Shown: in pieces, positions 35,928-49,690 of the stretch
Numbering within the stretch: position 1 is the stretch's first letter
Layout of the letters: each line of letters starts with the position of its first letter
Source: Sympetrum striolatum
Taxonomy: Eukaryota; Arthropoda; Insecta; Odonata; Libellulidae
Length of the DNA: 64,000 nt
Assembly: GCA_947579665.1 (NCBI GenBank)
Contig: OX388341.1
Location: forward strand, 6,252,752 to 6,316,751
Direction: 5' to 3'
Notes under the pieces: model-generated
Seen by the model: the letters and a program-made list of their open reading frames with translations, nothing else
The model's database searches: none
What the model was told of the DNA's origin: nothing
Program-made: the position numbers and the translations under genes

Positions 35928-37007
35928 TACGAGTAAAATGTTGCTTGCATACTGCAAGCAGATCGACAACACTAATTTCATGTCGGCATCATATCGGGAA
36001 GGCCGAAAAAAGAAAAAAAAATGGATTGAAAATATTCTGATTATTCGATGCAATGTATTCGTCCGGCATCGAACCCGGGTCTTCCTGGTGATACTTACTA
36101 TGCAGCACAATAGAAGATCACCATCTCTAACTATGTGTTAAAATTCAAGCAGAAATATGGGCTACAACTGCCTCAAAAGACGTTCTAATTTTCACGAAAG
36201 TAAATGGCTCTCTGGATTCGAACCAAGGACGATCTTGGAAATCTAAAACATGTTTCTGAAAGTTATTTATGATATCTATCTATATGCCGAATTTGAAGTT
36301 TCTATATTATTGGCAAAGGTTTCAGAATAATTCCTAAAAATCGGATCAACTTCTGATTACGGAGACACCTGGTGTAGAACCCAGGAAATATAGTAAACTG
36401 TGAATGCACAGTTTGATTTATAAAGAGTTGCTCTTGTATCATGCACGGTTTGAAGTCGATATCTTTCCGGGAAGTACCTAAATTTTGTTTCCGTTATCTC
36501 CGTAAGAAATGCATTGAGAAGTGCAAATGGCCCTCTGGGATCGAACCAAGGACCATCAGCGAACATTTAAAATTTTATTATGAAATATATACATGTTATC
36601 TAACCTCATGCCGAATTTCAAGTTTCCATGCTATCGGCAAATGGTCCAAATAAAATCTTCAAAATCGCCGCAATGCATTTTAAACGGCCGATATTTGCCC
36701 CGACCTAGCATCGAACCATGGACAATATTCGAAGATGTCTTTTTGATTTTCGTTAGATATCCACGGCATCTAGCGATCCCTCGAATTTGAACTCTCTAAC
36801 TTTCCGGGAAGTGCCTCAAAAAAATTTTCGAAAATCTCCACCATATATCTTTATGGAGAAAATCGGGACTTTGGGGCCCTCTGGAATCGAACCCATGACA
36901 CTGAGGTCCAAAATCGCAATTTTTCTGCTGGTTATACGTTATGGCCAATATGTCGTAATAATTTCAAGCCATTGGCGCTAGTGGTTTAGCCTGTGACTTT
37001 GTATCCT
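35928..37007 (+). repeat. Array unit 12
   Basis: 1080 bp, six monomers (sites near 36068, 36217, 36372, 36540, 36710, 36886). The third site is mutated (GTAGAACCC). Confidence 0.9.
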
Positions 37008-37032
37008 ATCTATATACCTATCTATCTATATA

Positions 37033-38138
37033 TACGAGTAAAATGTAGCTTGCATACTGCAAGCAGATCGACAACACTAATTTCATATCGGCATCATATA
37101 CCGGGACGGACATCAAAAGAAAAAAAAAATTCAAAATATTCGTAGAATTCGCTGCTATTTAATCACCTGGCAGCGAACCCCGGTCTTCCTGGTGTACTTA
37201 CTATGCAGCAAAATAGAAAATTACTATATCAAACTATGTGTGAAAATTCAAGCAAAACTATTAGGTGCAACTACCTCAAACGACGTCCTACTATTCACAT
37301 ACACTCCTTATTTGAGAAATTATAATGTGCTCTGGCATCGAACCCAGGAACAGCATGGTCTTATCTATTTTTTTTCTTAAACAAAGTGTTAATATACATC
37401 TTCCATCTAAGCAAGAGCTCCCTTACATATCGATAAATGCATAAAAAAATTATGAAAAGATACCCCATAGTATTATATATGGGTGATATTTTTACTGCCC
37501 GGCATCGAACCCGGGTCTTTCAGGCAATACTTTCTATGCAGCACAAAAGAAAAACACCATCTCTAACCGCGTATGCAAATTCAAGCAGAAATATTGGTTA
37601 CAACTGCCTCAAATGACGTCCTACTTTTCCTTTATATTCCTTATGAGAGAAACGTTATTGTGCTCTGGCTTCGAACCCAGGAACAGTACGGTCTTATGAA
37701 AATTTTTTTCTAAAACTTATTCGTACCATACATCTTCCAGCCAAGCACGAACATCCTATCATTTCGATAAGTGCATCTAAAAAAATAATGAAAAACGGCT
37801 CCCATGTATTTTAAAGGGCAGATCTTTGCATCGTCCTAGCATCGAACCCAGGATAACTTTTGTAAAAGTCATTGATGTTTTCGAAAGTCCAAGACCATAA
37901 ATATAGGCACCTTGAGTTTTACTTCTCTACCTATCCAGAAAGTATTTTTTTTTAATTCCCGAAAATCACGGCAATGCATTCAAACGGGAAAAATCGGGAC
38001 TTTGGGGCCCTCTGGAATCGAACCTATGACACTGAGGATCAAAGTCCCTTTTTTCCTGGGGGTTTCACGTTATGGCCAATATGTCATAAAAATTTCAGAT
38101 CAATGACGCTTGTAGTTTAGGCTGTGAATTTGTATCCT
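37033..38138 (+). repeat. Array unit 13, type II
   Basis: 1106 bp, six monomers (sites near 37172, 37334, 37503, 37671, 37840, 38013). Type II has AACCCAGGAACAG sites in place of monomers 5-3. Near-identical to units 17 and 18, at an offset of about 4613 bp from unit 17. Confidence 0.92.
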
Positions 38139-38237
38139 ATCTATCTATATAGGTATATATATGAATGAATCCGGAGAAGCATCTATATATAATAGATATA
38201 TGAATGAATCCGGAGAAGCATCTATATATAATAGATA
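38139..38237. repeat. Junction with a direct duplication of the spacer
   Basis: The spacer GAATGAATCCGGAGAAGC plus ATCTATATATAATAGATAT occurs twice in direct orientation (about 38163 and 38200), a 38-bp tandem duplication. Confidence 0.9.
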
Positions 38238-39313
38238 TACGAGTAAAATGTAGCTTGCATACTGCAAGCAGATCGACAACACTAATTTCATATCGGCATT
38301 ATATCGGGACGGTCCTCAAAAGAAAAAAAAAGGATTTAATTTTTTCTTAAAATTCGCTGAAATGTCATAGTCTGGCATCGAACCCGGGTCTTACTGAAAA
38401 CCTACTATGAAAAACAATAGAAGATCACCATCTCTAACTATGTGTGAAAATTCAAGCAGAAATATTGGCTACAACTGCCTCAAAAGACGCTCTAATGTTC
38501 ACGATTGTAAATGGCTCTCGGGACTCGAACCAAGGACGATCTTGGAAATTTAAAAAATGTTTCTGAAAGTTATTATTGATCTCAATCTATATGCCAAATT
38601 TCAAGTTTGTATATTATTGGAAAAGGTTTCAAAATAATTCCTAAAATTCGGATCAACTTCTGATTGCAGAGACACCTGGTGTCGAACCCAGGACACATTG
38701 ATAGCTATGAATGCATAGTTTGATTTGTTTAGACTGGTTCTTCCATCATGCTAAGTTTTAAGTCGATAGCATGCAGGGAAGTACCTAAAACTTGTTTCCG
38801 TTATCTCCATAAGAAATGCATTGAGGAATGTAAATGGCCCTCTGGGATCGAACCAAGGAACATCAGGGAAAACATAAAAATCGATTATGAAATATATTTA
38901 TGATATCCAACCCCATACCGAATTTCAAGTTTCCATGCCATCGGGAAAGGGTCCAAAAAAAATCTTAAAAATCGCCACAATACATTTTAAACGGCAGATT
39001 TTTGCATCGACCTAGCATCGAACCCAGGTTATTTTCCGTAAAACTCATTTATGTTTTCGATAGATCATGACCATATATAAAGGCTCCCTGAGTTTTGATT
39101 CTCTACCTATCCGGGAAGTATTTTTTTTTAATTCCCGAAAATCAAAGCAATGCATTTAAACGGGAAAAATCGAGACTTTGGGGCCCTCTGGAATCGAACC
39201 CATGACACTGAGGTTCAAAATCGCAATTTTTCTGGAGGTTATACGTTATGGCCAATATGTCGTAAAAATTTCAAGCCATTGACGCTAGTGGTTTAGCCTG
39301 TGAGTTTGTATCC
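38238..39313 (+). repeat. Array unit 14
   Basis: 1076 bp, six monomers of type I (sites near 38376, 38524, 38680, 38846, 39016, 39190). Confidence 0.9.
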
Positions 39314-39340
39314 TCTCTATATATATATATATCTATTATA

Positions 39341-40420
39341 TACGAGTAAAATGTTGCTTGCATACTGCAAGCAGAACAACAACGTTAATTTTATGTTGGA
39401 ATCATATAGGGACGGTCCTCAAAAGAAAAAAAAATGAATAAAAAATTCCTAAAATTCGCTGAAATTTCATCGTCTGGCATCGAACCCTGGTCTTTACTGT
39501 GAACTTACTATGCAGCACAATAGAAGATAACCATCTCTAACTATGTGTGAAAATTCAAGCAGAAATATTGGCTGCAACTGCCTCAAAATACGTTCTAATT
39601 TTCACGAATGTAAATGGCTCTCTGGATTCGAACCAAGGACAATCTTGGAAATCTTAAACATGCTTCTGAAAGTTATTTATGAACTCTATCTATATGCCGA
39701 ATTTCAAGTTTCTATGTTATTGGGAAAGCTTTCAAAATAATTACTAAAAATCGGATCAACTTTTGATTTCAGAGACACCTGGTCTCGAAACCAGGACATA
39801 TTGTAAGCTGTGAATGCATAGTTTGATTTGTAAAGACTTGCTTTTGTATCATGCAAAGTTTGAAGTCGATAGCATAACGGGAAGTACCTAAATTTTGTTT
39901 CCGTTATCTCCGTAAGAAAGGCATTGAGGAATTTTAATGTCCCTCTGGGATCGAACCAAGGACCATCAGCAAATATGTAAAATTTGATTATGAGATATAT
40001 TTATGATATCTAACCTCATGTTGAATTTCAAGTTTCTATGCCATCGGGAAGGGGTCCTAAAAAAATCTTCAAAATCGCCGCAATGCATTTTAAACGGCCG
40101 ATTTTTGCCCCGGCCTAGCATCAAACCAAGGGCAATATTTGAAGATGTCTTTTTGATTTTCGTTGGCTATGCGCGGCATCTAGCGATCCCTCGAGTTTCA
40201 ACTCTCTGCCTTTCAGGGAAATGCCTCAAAAAAATTTTCGAAAATCCCTACCATGTATTCTTATGGACAAAATCGCGACTTTGGGGTCTTCTGGAATCGA
40301 ACCCATGACACTGAGGTTCAAAGTCGGCTTTTTCCTGGAGGTTACACGTTATGGCCAATATGTCGTAAAAATTTCAAGTCAGTGGCACTTGTGGAACATG
40401 GTTAGAATTTTGATCCCCTA
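39341..40420 (+). repeat. Array unit 15
   Basis: 1080 bp, six monomers of type I. Ends with the GAACATGGTTAGAATTTTGA variant, so two unit-end types coexist in the array. Confidence 0.9.
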
Positions 40421-40490
40421 TGAATGTATATATATCTATTATATATAGATGCTTCTCCGGATTCATTCATATATCATATATATATATATA

Positions 40491-41569
40491 TACGAGTAAA
40501 ATGTAGCTTGCATACTGCAAGCAGATTGACAACAATAATTTAAAATCGGCATTATATCGGGACGGTACACAAAAGAAAAAAAAAAGAATTGAAAAAATTC
40601 TTAAAATTCGATGAAATTTCATCGTCTGGCATCGAACCTGGGTCTTACTGGTGAACATACTATGCAGCACAATAGAAGATCACCATCTCTAACTATGTGT
40701 GAAAATTCAAGAAGAAATATTGGCTACAACTGCCTCAAAAGACGTTATAATTTTCACAAATGTAAATGGCTCTCTGGATTCGAACCAAGGACGATCTTGG
40801 AAATCTAAAAGATGTTTCTGAATATTATTTATGATCTCTGTCTATATGCCGAATTTGAAGTTTCTATATTATTGGGAAAGGTTTCAAAATAATTACTTAA
40901 AATCGGATCAACTTCTGATTGCAGAGACACCTGGTGTCGAACCCAGGAAATATTGTATGCTGTGAATGCAAAGTTTGATTTGAAAGGACAGGCTCTTCTA
41001 TCATGCAAAGTTTGAAGTCGATAGCATGCCGGGAAGTACCTTAATTTTGTTTCCGTTATCTCCGTAAGAAATGCATTGAGAAGTGAAAATGTCCCTCTGG
41101 GATCGAACCAAGGACCATCAGCGAACATGTAAAATTTGATTATGAAATATATTCGTGATATCTATCCACGTGCTGAGTTTTAAGTATCCATGTTATTGGG
41201 AAAGGATCCAAAAAAAATCTTCAAAATCGCCGCAATGCATTTTAAACGGCCGATTTTTGACCCGACTTAGCATCGAACCATGGACCATATTCGGCGATGT
41301 CTTTTTGATTTTCATTGGATATGCACGGCTTCTATCGATCCCTCGAATTTCAACTCTCTCCTTTTCCGGGAAGTGGCTCAAAAAATTTTTCGAAAATCCT
41401 CGCCATGTATTCTTATGGGGAAAATCGCGACTTTGGGGCCTTCTGGAATCGAACCAATGACACCGACGTTCAAAGTCGGCTTTTTCCTGGAGGTTACACG
41501 TCATGGCCATAACGTCGTAAAAATTTCAAGTCAATGACGCTTTTGGTTTAGCCTGTGAATTTGTATCCT
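40491..41569 (+). repeat. Array unit 16
   Basis: 1079 bp, six monomers of type I. The following junction (41570-41647) holds the spacer in inverted pairs around ATATATAATAGATAG, a long hairpin. Confidence 0.9.
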
Positions 41570-41647
41570 ATCTGGGTATATATATGAATGAATCCGGAGA
41601 AGCATCTATATATAATAGATAGATGCTTCTCCGGATTCATTCATATA
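41570..41647. repeat. Palindromic spacer between units 16 and 17
   Basis: GAATGAATCCGGAGAAGC at 41584 and its reverse complement at 41625 with a short ATCTATATATAATAGATAGAT centre: a hairpin with a stem of about 30 bp, between two units of the same orientation. Confidence 0.9.
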
Positions 41648-42751
41648 TACGAGTAAAATGTAGCTTGCATACTGCAAGCAGATCGACAACACTAATTTCA
41701 TATCGGCATCATATCGGGACGGACATCAAAAGAAAAAAAAAATTCAAAATATTCGTAGAATTCGCTGCAATTTAATCACCTGGCAGCGAACCCCGGTCTT
41801 CCTGGTGTACTTACTATGTAGCAAAATAGAAAATTACCATATCAAACTATGTGTGAAAATTCAAGCAAAACTATTAGGTGCAACTACCTCAAACGACGTC
41901 CTACTATTCACATACACTCCTTATTTGAGAAATTATAATGTGCTCTGGCATCGAACCCAGGAACAGCATGGTCTTATCTATTTTTTTTCTTAAACAAAGT
42001 GTTAATATACATCTTCCATCTAAGCAAGAGCTCCCTTACATATCGATAAATGCATAAAAAAATTATGAAAAGATACCCTATAGTATTATATATGGGTGAT
42101 ATTTTTACCGCCCGGCATCGAACCCGGGTCTTTCAGGCAATACTTTCTATGCAGCACAAAAGAAAAACACCATCTCTAACCGCGTATGCAAATTCAAGCA
42201 GAAATATTGGTTACAACTGCCTCAAATGACGTCCTACTTTTCCTTTATATTCCTTATGAGAGAAACGTTATTGTGCTCTGGCATCGAACCCAGGAACAGT
42301 ACGGTCTTATGAAAATTTTTTTCTTAACCTTATTCGTACCATACATCTTCCAGCCAAGCACGAACATCCTATCATTTCGATAAGTGCATCTAAAAAAATA
42401 ATGAAAAACGGCTCCCATGTATTTTAAAGGGCAGATCTTTGCATCGCCCTAGCATCGAACCCAGGATAACTTTTGTAAAAGTCATTGATGTTTTCGAAAG
42501 TCCAAGACCATAAATATAGGCACCTTGAGTTTTACTTCTCTACCTATTCGGAAAGTATTTTTTTTTAATTCCCGAAAATCACGGCAATGCATTCAAACGG
42601 GAAAAATCGGGACTTTGGGGCCCTCTGGAATCGAACCTGTGACACTGAGGATCAAAGTCTCTTTTTTCCTGGGGGTTTCACGTTATGGCCAATATGTCAT
42701 AAAAATTTCAGATCAATGACGCTTGTAGTTTAGGCTGTGAATTTGTATCCT
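41648..42751 (+). repeat. Array unit 17, type II, first of a near-identical tandem pair
   Basis: 1104 bp. With its junction it repeats as unit 18 at an exact offset of 1156 bp; only scattered substitutions separate them. The most recent duplication visible in the array. Confidence 0.95.
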
Positions 42752-42803
42752 ATCTATCTATATAGGTATATATATGAATGAATCCGGAGAAGCATCTATA
42801 TAT

Positions 42804-43907
42804 AACGAGTAAAATGTAGCTTGCATACTGCAAGCAGATCGACAACACTAATTTCATATCGGCATCATATCGGGACGGACATCAAAAGAAAAAAAAAATT
42901 CAAAATATTCGTAGAATTCGCTGCAATTTAATCACCTGGCAGCGAACCCCGGTCTTCCTGGTGTACTTACTATGTAGCAAAATAGAAAATTACCATATCA
43001 AACTATGTGTGAAAATTCAAGCAAAACTATTAGGTGCAACTACCTCAAACGACGTCCTACTATTCACATACACTCCTTATTTGAGAAATTATAATGTGCT
43101 CTGGCATCTAACCCAGGAACAGCATGGTCTTATCTATTTTTTTTCTTAAACAAAGTGTTAATATACATCTTCCATCTAAGCAAGAGCTCCCTTACATATC
43201 GATAAATGCATAAAAAAATTATGAAAAGATACCCCATACTATTATATATGGGTGATATTTTTACCGCCCGGCATCGAACCCGGGTCTTTCAGGCAATACT
43301 TTCTATGCAGCACAAAAGAAAAACACCATCTCTAACCGCGTATGCAAATTCAAGCAGAAATATTGGTTACAACTGCCTCAAATGACGTCCTACTTTTCCT
43401 TTATATTCCTTATGAGAGAAACGTTATTGTGCTCTGGCTTCGAACCCAGGAATAGTACGGTCTTATGAAAATTTTTTTCTAAAACTTATTCGTACCATAC
43501 ATCTTCCAGCCAAGCACGAACATCCTATCATTTCGATAAGTGCATCTAAAAAAATAATGAAAAACGGCTCCCATGTATTTTAAAGGGCAGATCTTTGCAT
43601 CGTCCTAGCATCGAACCCAGGATAACTTTTGTAAAAGTCATTGATGTTTTCGAAAGTCCAAGACCATAAATATAGGCACCTTGAGTTTTACTTCTCTACC
43701 TATCCGGAAAGTATTTTTTTTTAATTCCCGAAAATCACGGCAATGCATTCAAACGGGAAAAATCGGGACTTTGGGGCCCTCTGGAATCGAACCTATGACA
43801 CTGAGGATCAAAGTCTCTTTTTTCCTGGGGGTTTCACGTTATGGCCAATATGTCATAAAAATTTCAGATCAATGACGCTTGTAGTTTAGGCTGTGAATTT
43901 GTATCCT
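42804..43907 (+). repeat. Array unit 18, type II, second of the tandem pair
   Basis: 1104 bp. The start is AACGAG instead of TACGAG, showing a small change at the junction. One site is mutated (CATCTAACCCAGG near 43108 where unit 17 has CATCGAACCCAGG). Confidence 0.95.
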
Positions 43908-43961
43908 ATCTATCTATATAGGTATATATATGAATGAATCCGGAGAAGCATCTATATCTAT

Positions 43962-45038
43962 TACGAGTAAAATGTTGCTTGCATACTGCAAGCAGATCGA
44001 CAACACTATTTTCATGTCGGCATCATATCGGGACGGCCATCAAAAGAAAAAAGTGGATTGAAATTTTTCTTAAAATTCGCTGAAATTCCATCGTCTGACA
44101 TTGAACCCCGGTCTTACTGGTGAACCTACTATGAAACACAATAGAACATCACCATCTCTAACTATGTGTGAAAATTCAAGCAGAAATATGGGCTACAACT
44201 GCCTCAAAAGACGTTCAAATTTTCACGAATTTAAATGGCTCTCTGGATTCGAACCAAGGACGATCTTGGAAATCTAAAACATATTTCTGAAAGTTATTTA
44301 TGATCTCTATCTATATGCCGAATTTGAAGTTTCTATATTATTGGGAAAGGGTTCAAAATAGTTCCTAAAAATTGAATCAATTACTGATTGTAGAGACGCC
44401 TGGTGTCGAACCCAGGACCTACTGGCAGCTGTAAAAACACATTATGACTTGATTTGACCTGATCTTATTAAATGCAAAGTTTGAAGTCAACATCTTGCCA
44501 GGAAGTACCTAAAATTTGCTTCCGTTATCTCCATAAGAAATGCATTGTAGGATGTAAATGGCCCTCTGGGATCGAACCAAGGACCATCAGCGAGTTCTAA
44601 AATTTTATTATAAAATATATTTATGATATATATCCACGTGCCAAGTTCCAAGTTTCCAAGTCATCTGTAAGTAATTAAAAAAAATCTTAAAAATCGCAAT
44701 GTAAATTAAACGGGAGAATATTTGCCCTGGCCTAGCATCGAACCAAGGATAATATTCGTAGATGTCTTTAAGGTTTCCTTAAGATATACATGGCATCTAA
44801 CGATCTCTTGAATTTCAACTCTCAACTCTTCCGGGAAGTGCCTCAAAAAAATTTTCGAAAATCCCCGCCATGTAATCTTATGGGGAAAATCGCGACTTTG
44901 GGGCCTTCTGGAATCGAACCCATGACACCTAGGTTCAAAGTCAGCTTTTTCCTGGAGGTTACACGTCATGGCCATAACGTCGTAAAAATTTCAAGTCGGT
45001 GGCACTTGTGGAACATGGTTAGAATTTTGATCCCCTAT
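43962..45038 (+). repeat. Array unit 19
   Basis: 1077 bp. Carries a private variant of the fourth and fifth monomers (ATCAGCGAGTTCTAAAATTT, CCAAGTCATCTGTAAGTAAT) shared only with units 20 and 21. Confidence 0.92.
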
Positions 45039-45084
45039 GAATGTATATATATATAGGTATATCCGGAGAAGCGTCTATATGATA

Positions 45085-46160
45085 TACGAGTAAAATGTTG
45101 CTTGAATACTGCAAGCAGATCGACAACACTATTTTCATGTCGGCATCATATCGGGACGGCCATCAAAAGAAAAAAGTGGATTGAATTTTTTCTTAAAATT
45201 CGCTGAAATTCCATCGTCTGGCATCGAACCCGGGTCTTACTGGTGAACCTACTATGAAACACAATAGAACATCACCATCTCTAACTATGTGTGAAAATTC
45301 AAGCAGAAATATGGGCTACAACTGCCTAAAAAGACGTTCTAATTTTCACGAATTTAAATGGCTCTCTGGATTCGAACCAAGGGCGATCTTGGAAATCTAA
45401 AACATGTTTCTGAAAGTTATTTATGATCTCTATGTATATGCCGAATTTGAAGTTTCTATATTATTGGCAAAGGTTTCAAAATAATTCCTAAGAATTGAAT
45501 CAATTACTGATTGTAGAGACGCCTGGTGTCGATCCCAGGACCTACTGGCAGCTGTGAAAACACATTATGACTTGGTTTGACCTGATCTTATTAAATGCAA
45601 AGTTTGAAGTCAACAACTTGCCAGGAAGTACCTAAAATTTGCTTCCGTAATCTCCACAAGAAATGCATTGTAGGATGTAAATAGCCCTCTGGGATCGAAC
45701 CAAGGACCATCAGCGAGTTCTTAAATTTTATTATGAAATATATATATGATATATATCCACGTGCCAAGTTTTAAGTTTCCAAGTCATCTGTAAGTAATAA
45801 AAAAAAATCTTCAAAATCGCAATGTAAATTAAACGGGAGAATATTTGCCCTGGCCTAGCATCGAACCAAGGATAATATTTGTAGATGTCTTTGTGGTTTC
45901 CTTTAGATATACACGGCATCTAGCGATCTCTAGGATTTCAACTCTCAACTCTTCCGGGGAGTGCCTCAAAAACTTTTTCGAAAATCCCCACCATGTATTC
46001 TTACGGACAAAATCGCGACTTTGGGGCCTTCTGGAATCGAACCCATGACACCGAGGTTCAATGTCGGCTTTTTCCTGGAGGTTACACGTTATGGCCAATA
46101 TGTCGTAAAAATTTCAAGTCGGTGGCACTTGTGGAACATGCTTAGACTTTTGATCCCCAG
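45085..46160 (+). repeat. Array unit 20
   Basis: 1076 bp, near-identical to unit 19 at an offset of about 1123 bp. Confidence 0.92.
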
Positions 46161-46210
46161 TGTATATATATATATATAAGTATATCCGGAGAAGCGTCTA
46201 TATATAATAG

Positions 46211-47286
46211 ACGAGTAAAATGTTGCTTGCATACTGCAAGCAGATCGACAACACTAATTTCATATCGGCATTATATCGGGACGGTCCTCAAAAAAAAAAA
46301 AGGATTTAATTTTTTCTTAAAATTCGCTGAAATTTCATCGTCTGGCATCGAACCCGGGTCTTACTGGTAAACCTACTATGAAACACAATAGAAGATCACC
46401 ATCTCTAACTATGTGTGAAAATTCGAACAGAAATATTGGCTACAACTGCCTCAAAAGACGTTCTAATTTTCACGATTGTAAATGGCTCTCGGGACTCGAA
46501 CCAAGGACGATCTTGGAAATCTAAAAAATGTTTCTGAAAGTTATTTATGATCTCTATCTATATGCAGAATTTCAAGTTTCTATATTATTGGGAAAGGTTT
46601 CAAAATAATTCCTAAAAGTCGGATCAACTTCTGATTGCAGAGACACCTGGTGTCGAACCCAGGACATATTGTAAGCTGTGAATACACAGTTTGATTTATA
46701 AAGACTTGCTCTTTTATCATGCAAAGTTTGAAGTCGATAGAATGCCGGGAAGTACCTAAATTTTGTTTCCGTTATCTCCGTAAGAAATGCATTGAGAAGT
46801 GCAAATGGCCCTCTGGGATCGAACCAAGGACCATCAGCGAGTTCTAAAATTTTATTATAAAACATATTTATAATATGTATCCACGTGCCAAGTTTCAAGT
46901 TTCCAAGTCATCTGTAAGTAATTAAAAAAAATCTTAAAGATCGCTATGTAAATTAAACGGTAGAATATTTGCCCTAGCCTAGCATCGAACCAAGGATAAT
47001 CTTTGTAGATGTCTTTGTGGTTTCCTTTAGATATACACGGCATCTAGCGATCCCTCGAATTTCAACTCTCTCCTTTTCTGGGAAGTGCCTCAAAAAAATT
47101 TTCGAAAATCCCCGCCATGTAATCTTATGGGGAAAATCGCGACTTTGGGGCCTTCTGGAATCGAACCCATGACACCGAGGTTCAAAGTCGGCTTTTTCCT
47201 GGAGGTTACACGTCATGGCCATAACGTCGTAAAAATTTCAAGTCGGTGGCACTTGTGGAACATGGTTAGAATTTTGATCCCCTATG
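46211..47286 (+). repeat. Array unit 21, chimeric
   Basis: 1076 bp. The first half matches ordinary type-I units (TTACTGGTAAACC, GGCATCGAACCCGGG, AGTACCTAAATTTTG). From about 46840 it switches to the private variant of units 19-20. This is a clear recombinant. Confidence 0.9.
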
Positions 47287-47380
47287 AATGTATATATATA
47301 TAGGTATATCCGGAGAAGCGTCTATATATAATAGATGAATGAATCCGGAGAAGCATCTATATATAATAGATATATAGAGA
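47287..47380. repeat. Junction with two spacer variants, orientation switch
   Basis: Contains the short spacer form ATCCGGAGAAGCGTCTATAT and the full form GAATGAATCCGGAGAAGC, then AGAGA before a minus unit begins. Confidence 0.85.
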
Positions 47381-48455
47381 GGATACAAAGTCACAGGCTA
47401 AACCACTTGCGTCAATGGCTTGAAATTTTTACGACATATTGGCCATAACGTATAACCTCCAGAAAAATTGCGATTTTGAACCTCGATGTCATGGGTTCGA
47501 TTCCAGAGGGCCTCAAAGTCCCGATTTTTCCCGTTTAAATGCATTGCTTTGATTTTCGGGAATTTAAAAAAAATACTTTCCGGATAGGTATCGAAACAAA
47601 ACTCAAGGAGCCTATATATATGGTCATGATCTATCGAAAACATAAATGAGTTTTACGGAAAATATCCTGGGTTCGATGCTAGGTCGGGGCAAAAATCGGC
47701 CGTTTAAATTGCATTGTGGCGATTTTTAAGATTTTTTTTGGACCATTTCCCGATGGCATGGAAACTTGAAATTCGGCATGGAGTTGGAGATCAATAATAA
47801 ATTTCAGGATGGAATTTTACATATTCGCTGATGGTCCTTGGTTCGATCCCAGAGGACCATTTAAGTTCCTCAATGCATTTCTTACGGAGATAACGGAAAC
47901 AAAATTTAGGTACTTCCCGGCATGCTATCGACTTCAAACTTTGCATGATACAAGAACAAGTCTTTAAAAATCAACTGTGCATTCCCAGCTGTCAATGTGT
48001 CCTGGGTTCGACACCAGGCGTCTCCTTTATCAGTAACTGATCCGATTTTCAATAATTATTTTGAACCCTTTCCCAACAATATAGAAACTTGAAATTCGGC
48101 ATGTAGATAGAGATCAAAAATAACATTCAGAAACATTTTTTATATTTCCAAGATCGTCCTTGGTTCGAATCCAGAGACCCATTTAAATTCGTGAAAATTA
48201 GAACGTATTTTCAGGCAGTTGTAGCCCATATTTCTGCTTGAATTTTCACACATAGTTAGAGATGTTGATGTTCTATTGTGCTGCATAGTAAGTTCACAGT
48301 AAAAACCCGGGTTCGATGCCAGACGATGGAATTTCAGCGAATTTTAAGAAATATTTCAATCTATTTTTTTCTTTCGATGGCCGTCCCGATATGATGCCGA
48401 CATGAAAATAGTGTTGTCGATCTGCTTGCAGTATGCAAGCAACATCTTACTCGTA
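47381..48455 (-). repeat. Array unit 22 (minus)
   Basis: 1075 bp, six monomers. A single minus unit between two plus units. Its hairpin end meets that of unit 23 head-to-head with only TATCTATTATA between them. Confidence 0.9.
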
Positions 48456-48466
48456 TATCTATTATA

Positions 48467-49543
48467 TACGAGTAAAATGTAGCTTGCATACTGCAAGCAG
48501 ATCGGCAATACTAATTTCATATCGGCATCATATCGGGACGGTCCTCAAAAGAAAAAAAAAAAGGATTTAATTTTTTCTTAAAATTCGCTGAAATTTAATC
48601 GTCTGGCATCGAACCCGGGTCTTACTGGTAGACCTACTATGAAACACAATAGAGGATCACCATCTCTAACTATGTGTGAAAATTCAAGCAGAAATATCGG
48701 CTATAGCTGCCTCAAAAAACGTTCTAATTTTCACGAATGTTAATGCCTCTCGAGACTCGAACCAAGGACGATCGTTGAAATCTAAAACATGTTTCTGAAA
48801 GTTATTTATGATCTCTATCCATTTGCCGAATTTTAAGTTTCTATTTTATTGGGAAAGGTTTCAAAATAATTCCTAAAAATCGGATCAACTTCTGATTTCA
48901 GAGACACCTGGTGTCGAACCCAGGACGTATTGTAAGCTGTGATGCACAGTTTGATTTGTAAAAACTTGCTCTTGTATCATGCAAAGTTTGAAGTCGATAG
49001 CCTGCCGGAAAGTACCTAAATTTTGTTTCCGTTATCTCCGTAAGAAATGCATTGAGAAGTGCAAATGGCCCTCTGGCATCGAACCAAGGACAATCAGCGA
49101 ACATGTAAAATTTGATTATGAAATATATTCATGATATCTATCCACGTGCCGAGTTTCAAATATCCATGTTATCGGGAAAGGATCCAAAAAAATTCTTCAA
49201 AATCGCCGCAATGCATTTTAAACGGCCGATTTTTGCCCCGACCTAGCATCGAACCATGGACTATATTCTAAAATGTCTTTCTGATTTTCGTTGGATACGC
49301 ACGGCTTCTAGCGATCCCTGGAGTTTCAACTCTTTCTCTCTCCGGGAAGTGCCTCAAAAAAATTTTCGAAAATCCCCGCCATGTATTCTTACGGAAAAAA
49401 TCGCGACTTTGGGGCCCTCTGGAATCGAACCCATGACCCTGAGGATCAAAATCGCAATTTTTCTGGCGGTTACACGTTATGGCCAATACGTCGTAAAAAT
49501 TTCAAGTCAAGGACGCTTGTGGTTTAGGCTGTGAATTAGTATC

Positions 49544-49545
<2 letters not shown>
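48467..49545 (+). repeat. Array unit 23
   Basis: 1079 bp, six monomers of type I. A single plus unit followed by a run of six minus units. Confidence 0.9.
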
Positions 49546-49583
<38 letters not shown>

Positions 49584-49690
49584 ATAGGTATATCCATGAA
49601 TGAATCCGGAGAAGCATCTATATATAATAGATAGATGCTTCTCCGGATTCATTCATATATCATATATTCATATATATATATATATAGAGA
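49546..49690. repeat. Junction with (CTAT)n tract and palindromic spacer
   Basis: (CTAT)n at 49542-49583, then the spacer and its reverse complement around ATCTATATATAATAGATAGAT, then a TA run. Same architecture as 28901-29060, again at a plus-to-minus switch. Confidence 0.9.
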
